Positions 35,594-46,857 are shown, counted from the stretch's first letter. The stretch: 64,000 bases of DNA from Cycas panzhihuaensis (GCA_023213395.1 CM041465.1:226555741-226619740); one strand, 5' to 3'. The notes: generated from the sequence alone by a model not told the origin. Numbers and translations are program-made.

Positions 35594-35951
35594 TGTAAAA
35601 CTATACACACCCAATACATGATAAAACTAAAATGAATAACAATCAAAACTAGAATCAATTTCTCATTAATTTCATTAATACATTAAAGATTGGGTATGTA
35701 CATATAGCTTTTGCATTACTCTGTTGCCAAGATAGGAAAATGAAGGGGTTGATCATGCAAGGCGGCACATGGCACCTTATATGATCATCTCACAAGGGCA
35801 TTACAAAATGTATATGCACAAATGACCCCATACATATAGAAATCACAACATTAAGTTGTGACTAAACACAAATATGACAAAAGGACCCTCACAATGTACT
35901 AACATAAAAATATTAACATTTAACCTAAAAATTAAATATTATCTTCTAACG
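35594..35951 (-). repeat. LARD-like element 5' LTR
   Basis: 358 bp, TGTAAAACTATACACAC to TCTTCTAACG. The terminal CA has become CG. It has a short CCCCATACATA insertion near 35830 relative to the other copy. Confidence 0.85.
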
Positions 35952-35956
35952 GGAAG

Positions 35957-38140
35957 AACTACGAAGCTCTCCTCAAGAAGGAACATTAAGTACACCTACT
36001 AATAATCTTAACATTACTGTAGAAACAAAGCAAGAAGCTTCACTTCCAAATCAAGAGATTCTAGAAGTTACATCAACAATGATGGAAGAAGAAGCTATTA
36101 TTTCAAACCAAAAAAAAATTGAAAACAACAATTTCAGTAGAAATGGATGAAGAAGAGGAAACAACTAGAGAAAACACTCTTCCATTGATTCAAAATAATC
36201 CCCTAAATTTGTAAGGAGAAGAGTATGACATTCCAAGTAAGGCCTTGGAGGCTTGCCCAAAGTTCAATGGATACATATTAATAATTGTTGAGTAACATAT
36301 TAAAGAGTTTTCTATCATGTGCATAAACTTCAAAATCACTAAGCCTGATGTGGTTATTAGATTATCTGTATATTCTTTAATCGAAATATAGCATAATGGT
36401 TCTACTCATTGCCAAATGCTTCCATTTGAATCTAAGAAGATTTGATGTAGGTTTTTAGACTCAAATATAGTAATAAGAAGACTCTTACTACTGTGAAAAG
36501 AGAGTTGTCATGCATTAGAAAATGACCAAGAGAGAGAACTAGTGATTATGTTGAGAAATTTGATCAAACTCTCAAACAACTAGATGTTATATATAGACCT
36601 ATAGAATGGATTTTGCTAGAATGGTTTATAGATGGATTGGATTAAGAAATTATAATATAGTTGATTCTTAAACAACCAGTTGATCTTCAAAGAGCAAAAT
36701 TCCTTGCTCTTAATTTTGAAATGGTTATGGATATATGGGGAAGATCTCCCTCTCATTCTTTTCAAATAAATCTTGGAAGAGGAAATCCTCCACCAACTCA
36801 AGAAGAAGAAGAAAGTGATCTAGTTATAATTAGAAAATTGAATGATGAAGTGTAGTACTAGAGGAAACGTGCTACAAAAAAAGAGATTGAAGATAAAACC
36901 ATTACTATGCTGGGAAGATCCAAAGAAAAGTAGGTTAGTACCACTTGGGATAAGGAATTTGATGCTATGGATATTAATGAACATGATACATTAGCATTAA
37001 CTTATAGAATTATTGGAGTAATCATGGCCTCTTTTGAGGATGAAAAATAACTATAACTTCTCTATGATGATTTGATAGTCTTAAATAACTTTTAAGAAAA
37101 GGAAGGAGGTTAGCATATTGGTGAACAAAAAGTCATCACTACTGGTCTTAGCAAAGCTAATTTTTTTTTCAAGGTAGCTAGAGGTAATGTTTCATTTACG
37201 ACTTCTTCTTAAATGATTAGAGTAGCCCTTGTTGATAGGATGTTGCAATCCTCCAATTAGAAACAAGATAATGGATATGATATCCTCAAGGAAATCATGG
37301 AATATCCTATTGATTTAGAGGCCTAAACAGTCCCAACTAAAGTTGAAATTAATGTTTTGCCTACCATAAAAGAAGAAGACTACTATATATAATCTAAGAT
37401 ACAAAATTTAATTTAGGAAATGAATTTTCATAGGGACAAATCAAAGAAAGGAACAAGAGTTACTATTATGCTACAATCTCTAGATGGTGAGATCTTTTAA
37501 TTTTCTTTCAAATTAATGTTTTAAAATAATAATGATACAACTCAATATCAATCCATTATAGTGGAATAAATTCTAAATGAGGGTATTCAATTGGTAAATT
37601 CTCTTTATATAACTACCTCTATGCTTGATATCACTCATTGCTCTTCTAGAAGACATGCACTTGTTGAAATCATTACTTAGGCCTCTGTACCAGAAGATGA
37701 TTATCATTAACAAGTTTACAAAAATAAAGAGAAAAACTTGCCTTTTATGTAGGAAGAAGAAGATTCTACTTATATTACCAATGATGAAACATAAGCAACT
37801 GAAGTAGGAGAAATAGAGGAGTCAAATGAAAACCTAATCCAACTAATAACAAATGAAGTCCCTAGAGGATGGTGTATTTGGAGTCACTATTTGATTCTAA
37901 TGATATAATAAAAGAGGATGCTACTAACATTCAAACCACCATTAAAGAAGCTCATGTAACTACGGGAGTTAAAGATATTCTCTCAAATGAAGAATTAACT
38001 CAGGTTGAGGCCAATAAAATCCTTGAGGGGCTAACTTGTTTGAAATCATTATTTAACTTTAATGATGCAACCAAAGATGGGGTGGTCTAGTAATAGCCTT
38101 CAAGGAAGGTGATCTAGGGATTTGATTTAGATGATAATTC
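35957..38140 (+). pseudogene. Ty3/gypsy gag remnant (gypsy Z), decayed
   Basis: Plus-strand sequence translates, through stops and shifts, to an acidic N-terminus (about 35960-36220), then a gag core. DIPSKALEACPKFNGYI is at about 36220, FSIMCINFKITKPDVVIRLS at 36310, and RERTSDYVEKFDQTLKQLDV with IEWILLEWFIDGL at 36530-36640. ILKQPVDLQRAKFLALNFEM begins an open run at 36661-36855. A long Glu/Asp-rich C-terminal region continues to about 38090, with runs such as NLIQLITNEVP and EEAHV-like acidic segments. No protease or RT follows. The left end abuts the LARD-like insertion, whose TSD lies in or beside this frame. Confidence 0.65.
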
Positions 38141-38536
38141 AACCAAGATGGTACAAAACCATTCCCTTTGCAAGTTAATCTAAAAAATTCGAACAAATAT
38201 ATTCTGCATCTTGAGGAGAAACAAAATAAATGGAATACAACAATGGATGATATAATTCTAATACATGGAGATAATGATCCTGACCAATGGGATCCTTTCT
38301 TATAACATATTAACTTCTACTTTATGAATGATTTCTACCTTATATTTCTTGATAAAAATGAATGGAAATTTTTAAATTCAAGGTCTAAATCATATGCTTT
38401 AATTGAAGGTTTTTTGTACAGAAAAGGATATTGTCCTTGTATTCTTGTATTTGGAAAAGCAACACTCTTGCCTGGTCATCTTAATTTTGACAAGTTACAT
38501 TTAGATACACAAAAGACTAAAGATTACACTTTCTAA
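38141..38536 (+). pseudogene. Downstream coding-like segment of gypsy Z
   Basis: The segment 38324-38536 is open (NDFYLIFLDKNEWKFLNS, then LIEGFLYRKGYCPCILVFGK) and the preceding 100 bases read as WNTTMDDIILI-like protein. It matches no domain I know. Its strand and base composition agree with the gag remnant upstream, so I treat it as part of the same decayed ORF. Confidence 0.35.
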
Positions 38537-39113
38537 TTACATAATCTAGATGGATGCATCCTACTTGTCCTTGTAAATGGGTAACATCTCAAACTCAATC
38601 TTACGTACATTTTCTATACTCACACCTTATACATAATCATAAAAGAGTTTTTATAATTTTTTCTTTTCATCAATCCACTGGAGGTTAATAAGAGCAAGGA
38701 GGCTAGTCATTACCCCTATTTGTTGCCTTACTCAAAGAGTATAAATAAATAAAAACTAATAAATAAATAAAAACTAATAAATAAAAACTTTATGTAGTGA
38801 ATGTACTAAGTAGGATGAATAAATTAAGAAAAGAGAATAATCTAGTAGGATCCTATACCTTCAATCATAAATAACACATAAAGTAGTAGTAGAATGCAAG
38901 TATTTATATTACATATACTCCTCAAGGGGGCAACCTCCTAATACATACAATAGTAGTAATCTCCCAAGTGTAATATACTACAAGGATTACATAAGTATAT
39001 GTAGGGCCCGTGGCTCCTAATCATCCTCCCACTTATGTATGTGGGATATCAAGAAGAGAGAAGAAACAAAAGGTATAAGAAAAGATAAAAAAAGGTAAGT
39101 TAGGGGTTGAATA
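38537..39113 (-). repeat. Region including the probable gypsy Y 3' LTR
   Basis: The right boundary near 39113 is set by a purine tract (minus strand AAGTGTGGGGGACT) downstream of a chromodomain frame. The left boundary is unknown because the 5' LTR lies outside the window; TG at about 38793 is one candidate. A short tandem repeat of about 18 bp (AAATAAATAAAAACTAAT, about three copies) lies at 38743-38790. The first ~200 bases have no recognisable content. Confidence 0.4.
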
Positions 39114-39737
39114 AGTCCCCCACACTTAAAAAAAACTTTTCCCTCAAAGCTTATTTATCTTAGGTTGTTCTTAGACAAAGTGCTCATTCTCCCAAGTGGC
39201 ATCTTCTTATGGAAGTTATTTCTATTTGATGAGGCACTTAATGATTTGCCTAGATCATAGGTGCTTAACTCTTCTATCCAAAATGCATTCTAAGATGACT
39301 TGAAGTTGCCTCTCCTTGTTTAATAGGTAGTTCTATTTACATTTGTACATAGTACCTAATTATCCTTTTGAGATATGAAACATGGAAAATATTATGGATC
39401 CTTGATGCTGGTAGTAATTCTAAGGCATGTGCAACTTCACCAATCCTTTTTAGGATTTTATATGGTCCATAGAATTGAGGTTGTAATTTATGTTGCTCAT
39501 CCTTTTTCTTATACAACTACAATCGTAAGAAGACCTAATTTCTTAACTAAATTCCCATTCACTTTGCCCTTTATCTACTTCCCATTTCTTTTGATTTTAT
39601 ACAAAGTTAAGGTTTTCCTTAAGTTAAGGTTTTCCTCGAGTAACTTAAGGATATCTATTATTTGTTGGATGTGTTTCTCCATTACTTGAACCTTAGAATT
39701 GATCATGGCATAATTTTTAAGTATGGGTGATTCATAC
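39114..39737 (-). pseudogene. Gypsy Y integrase C-terminus and chromodomain, decayed
   Basis: Minus-strand frames give a helical block (VQVMEKHIQQ, LLEENLNLR) near 39600-39690, then LQPQFYGPYKILKRIGEVAH near 39450. HNIFHVSYLKR-like sequence follows near 39370, and the chromodomain tail EDATWENEHFV is at 39181-39216. A purine tract follows. The frame is interrupted at 39737 by the Tat element and resumes at 56215. Several stops are present. Confidence 0.8.
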
Positions 39738-42308
39738 TGGAAGCGCGTCTATGGGATAGCTACCTAACTAATAGGTGTGGTGAGAGTGGGTGATGATATA
39801 ATCTGAAGGAGAGACCTATGAGGAAAGTAATTACCATGCAGAGCGCCCCGTGCGTCGGAGCACGAGTTCGAGATCTGTAATGGAATATGGCTACTAACAA
39901 GTGATCCTCCACCACTTCGGATGAAGGGTGAAGAGGCGTAGGGTTAGCCTGGGTTGACCTAGGGACAGGATCCTCCCACCCTTGGATGGCCAGAAGGGGA
40001 AGGGAAAGATCCAAGGGGAATAGACCAAGAGTGCACCTAAATAAGCTAATTGGATACATAAACAATGCAGGAGGTAAGAAGCTTGTGCAGCTAGAGAGAG
40101 GAGGAAAGGTGGAAAGGTGGTTCCTATGGCCTTTCCTATGGGTAACAATGATGCATGTAATGAAGTAAATAAAGCATAACCAAAGAACAGAGTCAAATTT
40201 CCCTTTTTATTTTCCGATGCGTTAATTACTAAGAAAGGAATTTAAAAGGAAATAAAGCGGTAGAGTAGAGTAAGGTGTGCACCTGGACCAAGGGCATGCG
40301 TGACGAGGACCAACTCGAGGGGCACCAAGCTACTCCATGCGGTGCGTCGGATGTGAAGCATCGCAGCGGGTTTAGATGAGGGGCTCCCTTACCTTCCCCG
40401 GAAAAGTACTAAATGCAATGCCAAGGAAAGAAAGGAAGTAAATGCTAATAACTGAAGAAGCGTGAAAGTATGATGTACACGAGGGCACTTACCGGCAACG
40501 AAGCTAACGGATAATATCCTCCACGCTCCTCAAGTACCTGCAAGCAATGGCAACCTCCCCCTTTCTGAAGAAAGGGTACTAACATGCGATACAAGATTCT
40601 AACAATATATATTTAAATAATGCAAATATGAATCTTAAACATACATATGTTAGTATCAATCCAATGATGAAAGAACATAAAAGAGGGTAACCAAAGCAAA
40701 GGTAAGTGACCAGTAAGCCTCGGAGTGGCCCACCTCCCGCAAATAACACCCTAACCTCCCCCCAAGAGCCACAAGGCAGTGAGGGCGAGGCCAAGAGAAA
40801 TGGCTAGAAACGACAACAAGAAGATGGAGGGGAGCCAAAGAACACCTACGGCGGACCAGGATGCTATGAGGAGCAAACCGGGCTGCCGGGAAGAAAGTTG
40901 GACAAGGACTGGCGGTTGGGACTTACATGAGTTGCCCAAACCTGAACCCAAGCCCTCAAATCAGCACTGCAACTTGTGACAGCGTTGGTTTCAGTAGCTA
41001 AAAGAGGGCCAACAAACCCTTGTTTGCATGCCAAGGACAGCACGAGGCGAGAGGGAGGATTTGGGGGGCTTAAAGCCGCTTAGGGAGCGTGGAAGGTGGT
41101 ACGGAATCCACCCAGCTCCTTCCCAAAGCCTATGCTAATCCTCAACGCCGCTGCCTTGAATAACAAACGCAGGCAAGAGGCACAAAGACAGTGGCAAAAC
41201 AACCCACTAAAAGGAAGAAAGCCAAACTCACAAGGACAAGCAGGGAGCAAGCAAGGAGCAAGCAAGATGGAGCATTAATATCACAAGAAAAACACTTCAA
41301 ATTAAGAAATACCTGAGTGAAGGAGGCAAGGGACTTGCCTCAGCCAAGGGGTAGCGAAGAGGGGCTGAGAAATCAGCCCAGATCTAAAGTGCAGCAGGTT
41401 TGGGACCCTGCTAAGGAAGTTGGACTGGAAACACCTGCGCTTGGAACCCTTGATGGCTGCCCGGGGCGAGAATCCACTGAAACCTCTCCAAGGGGTGTGA
41501 GGGGCTGGGAGAATGTCCTAGCCACACCAAAGGAGACCTGGGCACTGTAGGAGAGGCGCAGGTCCTGCGATAACAACAGGGTAGCAGAGAAGAGCAGAGC
41601 ACAACCTTGTTTCTTGAGGAGCAATTTTGAAAGTGAGCAAAAAGTTCTTGAAAATGAGCCAAAAATGACTTAAGTACTCAACCCAAACCCTAAAGCGAGC
41701 GATTAGGGCGCGGTTGGAAGAGAGTTAAGTCGTGAGCTACGTGGCAGTTTCGCAATAAATGCAAAATTGCCATGGCGGATTTTAAAAAATAAATTAGAAC
41801 AACAGACACTACAAACTCATGCAGACCACCGATGTTCCCAAGAAGACTCCCCAAGATTACCGCTACAAACCCGAGGCGTTAATAGGTTTCAGCCAGTCAA
41901 AGTGATGACCAAAAGAGCTAATAGGGGGCTGAGACACCCACCCGGGGGTAAACAAGCCAACATACGGGTCCAGAGGAGCAAAAATAGGGCTCAAATAGGG
42001 TGGCAAGTCGACCAAACGATGACGGGTCATCACACAGGCAGAGGTGGCGCAAACTTAGTGGATCATGGAGTGAGAAGGGCAGATGCGGGAAGTGAAGTGG
42101 CCACCAGGGTGCCACACTCACTGGGAGTGTGCCCCTGCTATAGTCGTCATAGGCTAAAATAAGTGTAGACGAGGACAAAGTCACCTACAAAGCCACATAC
42201 ATGCAAACATGCAAGTAAACACTCATCAAAAGAAAGCGATGATAATGCGAGAAACATACCTACACTTACCTGAGTCGGTGATTACAGATCCATTCCAAGC
42301 CGGAAACA
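39738..42308 (-). repeat. Tat A-B 3' LTR
   Basis: Plus strand TGGAAGCGCGTCTATGGG to GCCGGAAACA, 2,571 bp. Homologous over its length to 53636-56209 and 59565-62289. An ~11-bp extra GAGCAAGCAAG unit near 41250 and a divergent ~100-bp patch at 41775-41885 set it apart from the 5' LTR. The open frames inside are shadows with no domain. Confidence 0.92.
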
Positions 42309-42319
42309 CGCCTTGGGAG
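42309..42319 (-). other. Tat A-B polypurine tract
   Basis: The minus strand reads CTCCCAAGGCG before the LTR start TGTTTCCGGC. The second Tat copy has a cleaner tract, AAGGGGGTAG, at the same place. Confidence 0.65.
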
Positions 42320-42599
42320 TAGAGCCTCGCCGGAAGCTCGGGATGCGATGGCGAATGCTGGCAACACAACTGTCAGTAGCACATGTGTATATAAGTATAT
42401 CAATCAAGATCATAACAGTAGGTAAGGGTGCCAGCGAGTGTCGTGGTGGAATGCATGGATATGAAAGCGGTGGTGGAGACGACATGGGGGCTGCCTATGA
42501 GCCACCGAGGAACTGACTAGAAAACTGAGAAAGGTGAGGGGGCTGCCCCCACCACAAAAGATGCGGAAGAGCATGCGTAATCAAGTAAAAAGTAAGCAA

Positions 42600-43110
42600 A
42601 GAGTAGGTACCATAGTTTTACCTCATTAGTAACCAGGTTTTGGATGTGCGAACGGGTCGTAAAGCAAAGTATAAAACGACCTGGGGCTTGGGCGACAGGA
42701 AGGCCAGACAAGCCTCAGGGACGATCAGCAAGGAGAGGAAGGCGGTGCTCAAGGATGAGGCAAACGAGACCATCTGCCTCAATGTTGAGGGCCCGAGGGA
42801 TATGCTGGATATCAACAGAAGAGAAGCGGGCCAGGAGGGATCTGGTAGCAGAAGCAAGAGTCCTCAAGTGAGGGCATCGCACCTGGTAAACCTGGGTGAG
42901 ATGAGACACCACAACTTGAGAGTTGCAAAGCAGAACGATGGATTCGTGATGGAAACAGAGGGCATCAGTAAGGGCTGCAATAACAATTGATATTCAAATT
43001 TCACAGTTGGTAGCCTCCGAGAGGAAAATCCAGAGCGGAGGGGATCATGTCTAGAAGGGTCATGAGAATCCAAGCAATGCAAGAAGGTTCAGATTACCGC
43101 GGCTCTGGGC
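42600..43110 (-). pseudogene. Tat A-B archaeal-type RNase H, decayed
   Basis: The minus-strand frame aligns with the intact copy at 62669-63148. The C-terminal half is open at 42715-42912: VSHLTQVYQVRCPHL, then VDIQHIPRALNIEADGLV, with the final Asp region retained. The motif NNEAEY of the other copy reads NCEI followed by a stop, losing the catalytic Glu, and the DSQ-equivalent is NSQ. The N-terminal part with the first catalytic Asp is shifted or deleted. This second RNase H, distinct from the one fused to RT at 48003-48770, is a known acquisition of Tat-lineage elements. Confidence 0.75.
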
Positions 43111-43640
43111 TTGCAGAAAGATGTAGATGGACATAGTGACACAAAATCCAGCAAATAATGGGCAATGAAAGCAATACTCGAAAGGCAAGCAGAAAGTGGC
43201 CGTGAAGGGTAGGAGGACCTAGCAATGAGGTTACCCAGGGCGAGAGTAAGCAATCCAATCACCGGGAGAAGGTGGTCAGAAGAAACAGCCTCCTGGGGCA
43301 CCAAAAGGTCACTTTAGACAGCGAAACATGCCCCCAGGTGGGGGAGCATTCCCTTTGGGGACCCCAAGAGTGAGAAAGGGTTGCGAAAACGAGTCCAGGG
43401 CGATGAAACGAGCCAAATGAGTATAAACTCAGGCACGCACGGGAGTAGCGCGCAAAACGACACAAAAGGGCCCTAGCAAAAGTGCGATAGTGAGGCACCA
43501 TAAATGCTCTCGTAGGGAAGAGCAGAAAAGGCCTCAATAGAGCACAATGGGCGACAGGGCCAGGAGGCAAAGGTGATCAGGACAACGGGACGGTCCCAAC
43601 GGCTATCGCAAGACCAAAAATGGAGGAGGTGCCCGTTGGG
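43111..43640. other. Spacer between the RNase H and the PMD promoter
   Basis: Conserved in the second Tat copy (63150-63600), including GCCCCCGGGT/GCCCCCAGGT and GGGAGCATTCCCTTTGGGGA. No domain is recognised on either strand. It separates two genes transcribed away from each other, so a bidirectional regulatory region is plausible. Confidence 0.4.
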
Positions 43641-43649
43641 GCCCCCGCC

Positions 43650-43657
43650 TATATAAG
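43650..43657 (+). promoter_or_regulatory. TATA box of the antisense PMD gene
   Basis: TATATAAG in the GC-rich context CCGCCTATATAAGGAAAT, about 165 bases before the exon 1 ATG. The same box and context occur at 63610-63617 in the second Tat copy. Confidence 0.7.
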
Positions 43658-43839
43658 GAAATCGACGGGAAAATGGATTCATTTTCACCGGCTCGCACGA
43701 AAACCGTGAGCCATTCCCTTACGCAGCGGAGCGCCGCCCAACTTTGGAGGCACGTAGAGGGAGATCAGACCGTCAGATCGGAGAGTGAGAGAGACAGTAC
43801 GACCGACCGGACGGCATGGCGGTAGCGAGATCGGACCTA

Positions 43840-44304
43840 GTGAGTGGATATCACTAAACCCAGCCCATCTCGAAGTTCGAAGATTATCAGTTTTTTAAGG
43901 TTTTCTATGTGATTCTAGTGCCCCTTATGGGCAACGAGAGGCCTCTCGGAGTCCGAATCGACCAGAAGAGGCGGACCGGGCATTAGGGAGCCCTCGGTCC
44001 TGCACCCACAGGTCCACTAGAAGAAATTTTTGGTTTTTCGGCGTAAATCCCCCTATGGGGATCGTCATCGTCTGCGGTAATGATCACGGTGCCGCGATCA
44101 TTACCGCGGGACCCACGATCACCACGGGGCCCGTGCCAAACTTAGCAGTACCACTAAGTTTGGCGCGGTATGAAGGCAGAAAGGCAGAAAATCAAACATG
44201 AGGGCCAGAAGAGCCCCAAATCTCAGTCTGAGAGAGATTTGAGAGAGTGAGGGATGACAGAGACTAACGTGAAGCTAACTTTGAGTTATTTTTAGTGTGA
44301 ACAG
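43840..44304 (+). other. Intron 1 of the PMD gene with perfect palindromes
   Basis: Begins GTGAGTGG and ends TTTTTAGTGTGAACAG. The donor and flanking exon are conserved in the second Tat copy at 63801. Two perfect stem-loops lie inside: GCGGTAATGATC (44074-44085) with 44096-44107, and GCCAAACTTAG (44135-44145) with 44154-44164. Confidence 0.6.
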
Positions 44305-45500
44305 GCTGTTATCGCGGTGGATAACCGCGAGAACGTAGGTATGGCCATGTTGAGCTATATGGAGATGGCGACACAAGAGGACAGGGAGGTCCTACAGAGG
44401 TGTGGCATGTGCAAGGCCCTCAAGACACCTCAATACACATCAGATCAGAGGTTGTTGGTCGACATAGTGTCCCATTGGGACAGGAGGAGACATGTGTTCC
44501 ACCTACCACAAGTAGGTGACGTGACAATCACACCGAGAGATATCCGGCGGATACTGGGAGTTCCGGCGATAGGGAGGCCGGTGAGACTAGGGACGCTGCC
44601 TAGCACGGAGGCAGCACACAGAGAGGCAGCCCTGTTCTTCACAGGAGCTGACAGATGGAAGTGGAGGGGAGCCCCCCTCCAAATTGTACTAATGTCAGGG
44701 ATTCCTCGGGTGAGGAAACTGGTTATACTGTGCATTCTGTTCCAGATTTCCCAGAAGCAGAACTATAGGGAGGTGCTAGGTGGATGGTTAGATGTAGTTC
44801 GGCCGCGGTGGCCGAGAGGATGGATCGGGCGGCCTCGACGATGGCGAACCTCATTGCCTGCCTAGATACTATCGTGACGACCGCAGAGGTGGGTTGTCGA
44901 CAAGACACCGCAAGATTGGTTTTTCGATCACTGCCAGCGGTGGCACCAAATGGGACCACACCCCATCACAGAGGTGCCCTACCGGGTCCAGTGTGGTAGA
45001 CTCACCGAGGGGACAGAGGACAGAGCCCATGTTAGACGATCAGTGGAGGCTACGTCACTAGACCTCCTCACCCTACCAGACTATATAGCAGAGCCTTATA
45101 GGACGGCGAGGTGGGATAGTGACGATGAGGCGGGCGGAGCAGGAGTGCCCGCAGGTGATGACAATGGAGATGACGGAGATGATGGAGACGGTGGAGATGA
45201 TGGGGCCAGCCCGTCATGACCTGTAGGGGAGGCAGGTCCCTCAGGGACAGCAGGAGACACATAGGGTCCATCCGAGGCTACCGGGGGAGAGGTAGGACTG
45301 TCAGGAGTACAGGGTGAGAATAGGGGGCCCGTGACCAGAGCCCGCAGGCTGCAGATCGTAATGGGATCTGGAGGGATGAGAGCTGGGCCCGCCCCTACAA
45401 AGTGGGAGGCCCAGGCAGAGGAGGTGCCAGAGGATGAGGCACCCCAAGTGAGAGCCAAGAGGGAGGATCTTGGCGTGACCAGAGGAGCCAGAGCTGAGAG

Positions 45501-45611
45501 GTGAGACCTAACCCTTTCCAAAGTCGTTTGGCATCTAGATAGATGTTTAGTTTGATTTGATCATGATATATGGTGAGATGTAAACTGACACATGGCATGT
45601 TGCATTGGCAG
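45501..45611 (+). other. Intron 2 of the PMD gene
   Basis: GTGAGACC to GCATTGGCAG, 111 bases, AT-rich between GC-rich exons. The reading phase across it does not close cleanly in this copy, so the exact frame is uncertain. Confidence 0.5.
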
Positions 45612-46255
45612 GTACAGCAGAGATCAGGAGACTGATAGAGGCTGTGGTGAGGGAGATATTCCCTCAGGTATACGCAGAGGAGCAACCGCCCATCCAGGTA
45701 GGTGATGAGCCTAGAGTGGCAGGAGCCCACACAGAGGCATTCGTCCCATTGGTGAGGGCGAGGGACATATGGGTCGTAGAGTCCCAAGAGCACGTGGCAT
45801 CCTAGGGACGACTGCAACAGGAGAGAGACGATGCGAGGCGAGAGAGGGATGAACTACGCGGAAGGGTGCAGGCTCTAGAGGCACATGGCGGAGTAGGAGG
45901 AGATGCCGAGAGCAGGACCCAGCTAGCAGTCATCATAGAGCATCTCAGGGTGACAGAGGAAGCACTCTAGGGAGAGAGGGATCATATCCAAGCTCGATAC
46001 GATCAGCTGGTAGCACAGATGGTATCGAGGTCGAGCCGGCAGACGATACCCACAGCGGCGGCGACCGACGGGCAGAGAGGCGAGGCGAGGCGGGCGGCCA
46101 TGGAGGCCCGGGGAGGAGCCTCAGAGGCATGTGGTCCCCAGGAGAGGGGTCACAGAGACCGGAAAATGGTACCCCAGGAGCGGGGCAGCAGCAATAGGAT
46201 ATGTATATATGGTTTTGACAGGGGAAAGCAAGGGCCTCCAGGGGGTCATATATAG

Positions 46256-46857
46256 GACCATATGATTGTACCCCCCTGCAAGGACACCGGCTTCCCAGAT
46301 GTATGATGCGACATGGTTTTGGATGTATATATATATATAGGATGACGGGAACCCCATTTGGATATGAGATGCTGTGTATGATGTATCATGTGTGGATGAC
46401 ATGTATGGTTATTTTGTATGGTTGTAAATGTTATGCTGTGGATATTTTATGTTATGAATATTTTGTTGTATGATGCATACGTTTCCTTCCATGTATGGCT
46501 ATATGTCTAACAGGAGCACACATACACGTCGTGAGTGGAGATGACATAGAGGTGTGAGGTTAGAGGATAGAGCGACATACACGTCTACGGAAGAGCATAG
46601 CGAAATATGCGAAGGAAACGACAGATAGGAAAGGGGAGCGACGGTGCTCCCAAGCGTCCTCTTGATTAGGGAATGCCCAAGCAGGACGACAGATGTTCCC
46701 AAGAGGGTATGGGAATGCGGGTTCTGCGGAAGGAACCAGGAAGAAGGAGAAGGATCCATCTTAAATCGCCATTCTACCCATGGTTGGGAAGAATGGGGAC
46801 AACCTAAGATGGTAGTTTAGGCTCATTTCGGAGCGGGGCGAAGGGATCGCTGAAAGA
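46256..46857. other. Convergent 3' region between PMD and integrase
   Basis: The PMD gene (plus) and pol (minus) end toward each other here. AT-rich TATATATATATATAG at 46326-46340 and TTGTAAATGTTATG at about 46422-46435 could serve 3'-end formation of the PMD transcript. No gene is seen. Confidence 0.4.

Larger units (their letters stand above)
32475..35951 (-). mobile_element. Copia-type LTR element without recognisable coding (LARD-like), TSD ggaag
   Basis: 3,477 bp. LTRs 32475-32818 and 35594-35951, flanked by perfect GGAAG duplications (32470-32474 and 35952-35956). The Met-type primer site TGGTATCAAAG (35581-35591) and the purine tract TATAGGAGGA (32819-32828) give minus orientation. 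The ~2.8-kb interior has no retrotransposon domain I can recognise. Only short open runs exist, for example 35171-35380 (MCECLHQQDRTSTTS). Either it is a large non-autonomous derivative or its coding has decayed past recognition. Confidence 0.85.
43816..46255 (+). pseudogene. Antisense plant-mobile-domain (PMD) gene with C-terminal coiled coil
   Basis: Proposed exons: 43816-43839 (MAVARSDL), 44305-45500 and 45612-46255. Intron 1 is GTGAGT..ACAG and intron 2 is GTGAGA..GGCAG. Exon 2 starts in phase and gives an open frame to 44865 with the PMD signature: QRLLVDIVSHWDRRRHVFHL, VGDVTITPRDIRRILGVP and GRPV, then FTGADRWKWRG. Later in exon 2 the frame shifts at least once (VVDKTPQDWFFDHCQRWHQM is in another frame) and ends in an Asp/Gly-rich tract. 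Exon 3 encodes a charged coiled coil (QQERDDARRERDELRGRVQA) with TAG stops where Gln fits. PMD proteins of host plants (MAIN/MAIL family) act in silencing and genome stability. The function inside the element is unknown. This copy looks broken. Confidence 0.75.

Noticed and set aside
39760-42184. Many 60-130-codon frames in the Tat LTRs, on both strands
   Set aside because: They lie wholly in LTR sequence, have no domain or start context, and are not equally preserved among the three LTR copies.
43089-43688. Overlapping minus-strand frames of 70-100 codons upstream of the RNase H
   Set aside because: Counterparts in Tat C at 62971-63507 are in different frames with different lengths, so coding constraint is not supported.
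44445-45521. Minus-strand frames opposite the PMD exon
   Set aside because: The plus-strand frame has the PMD signature, splice sites and promoter; the minus-strand frames have no recognisable domain.
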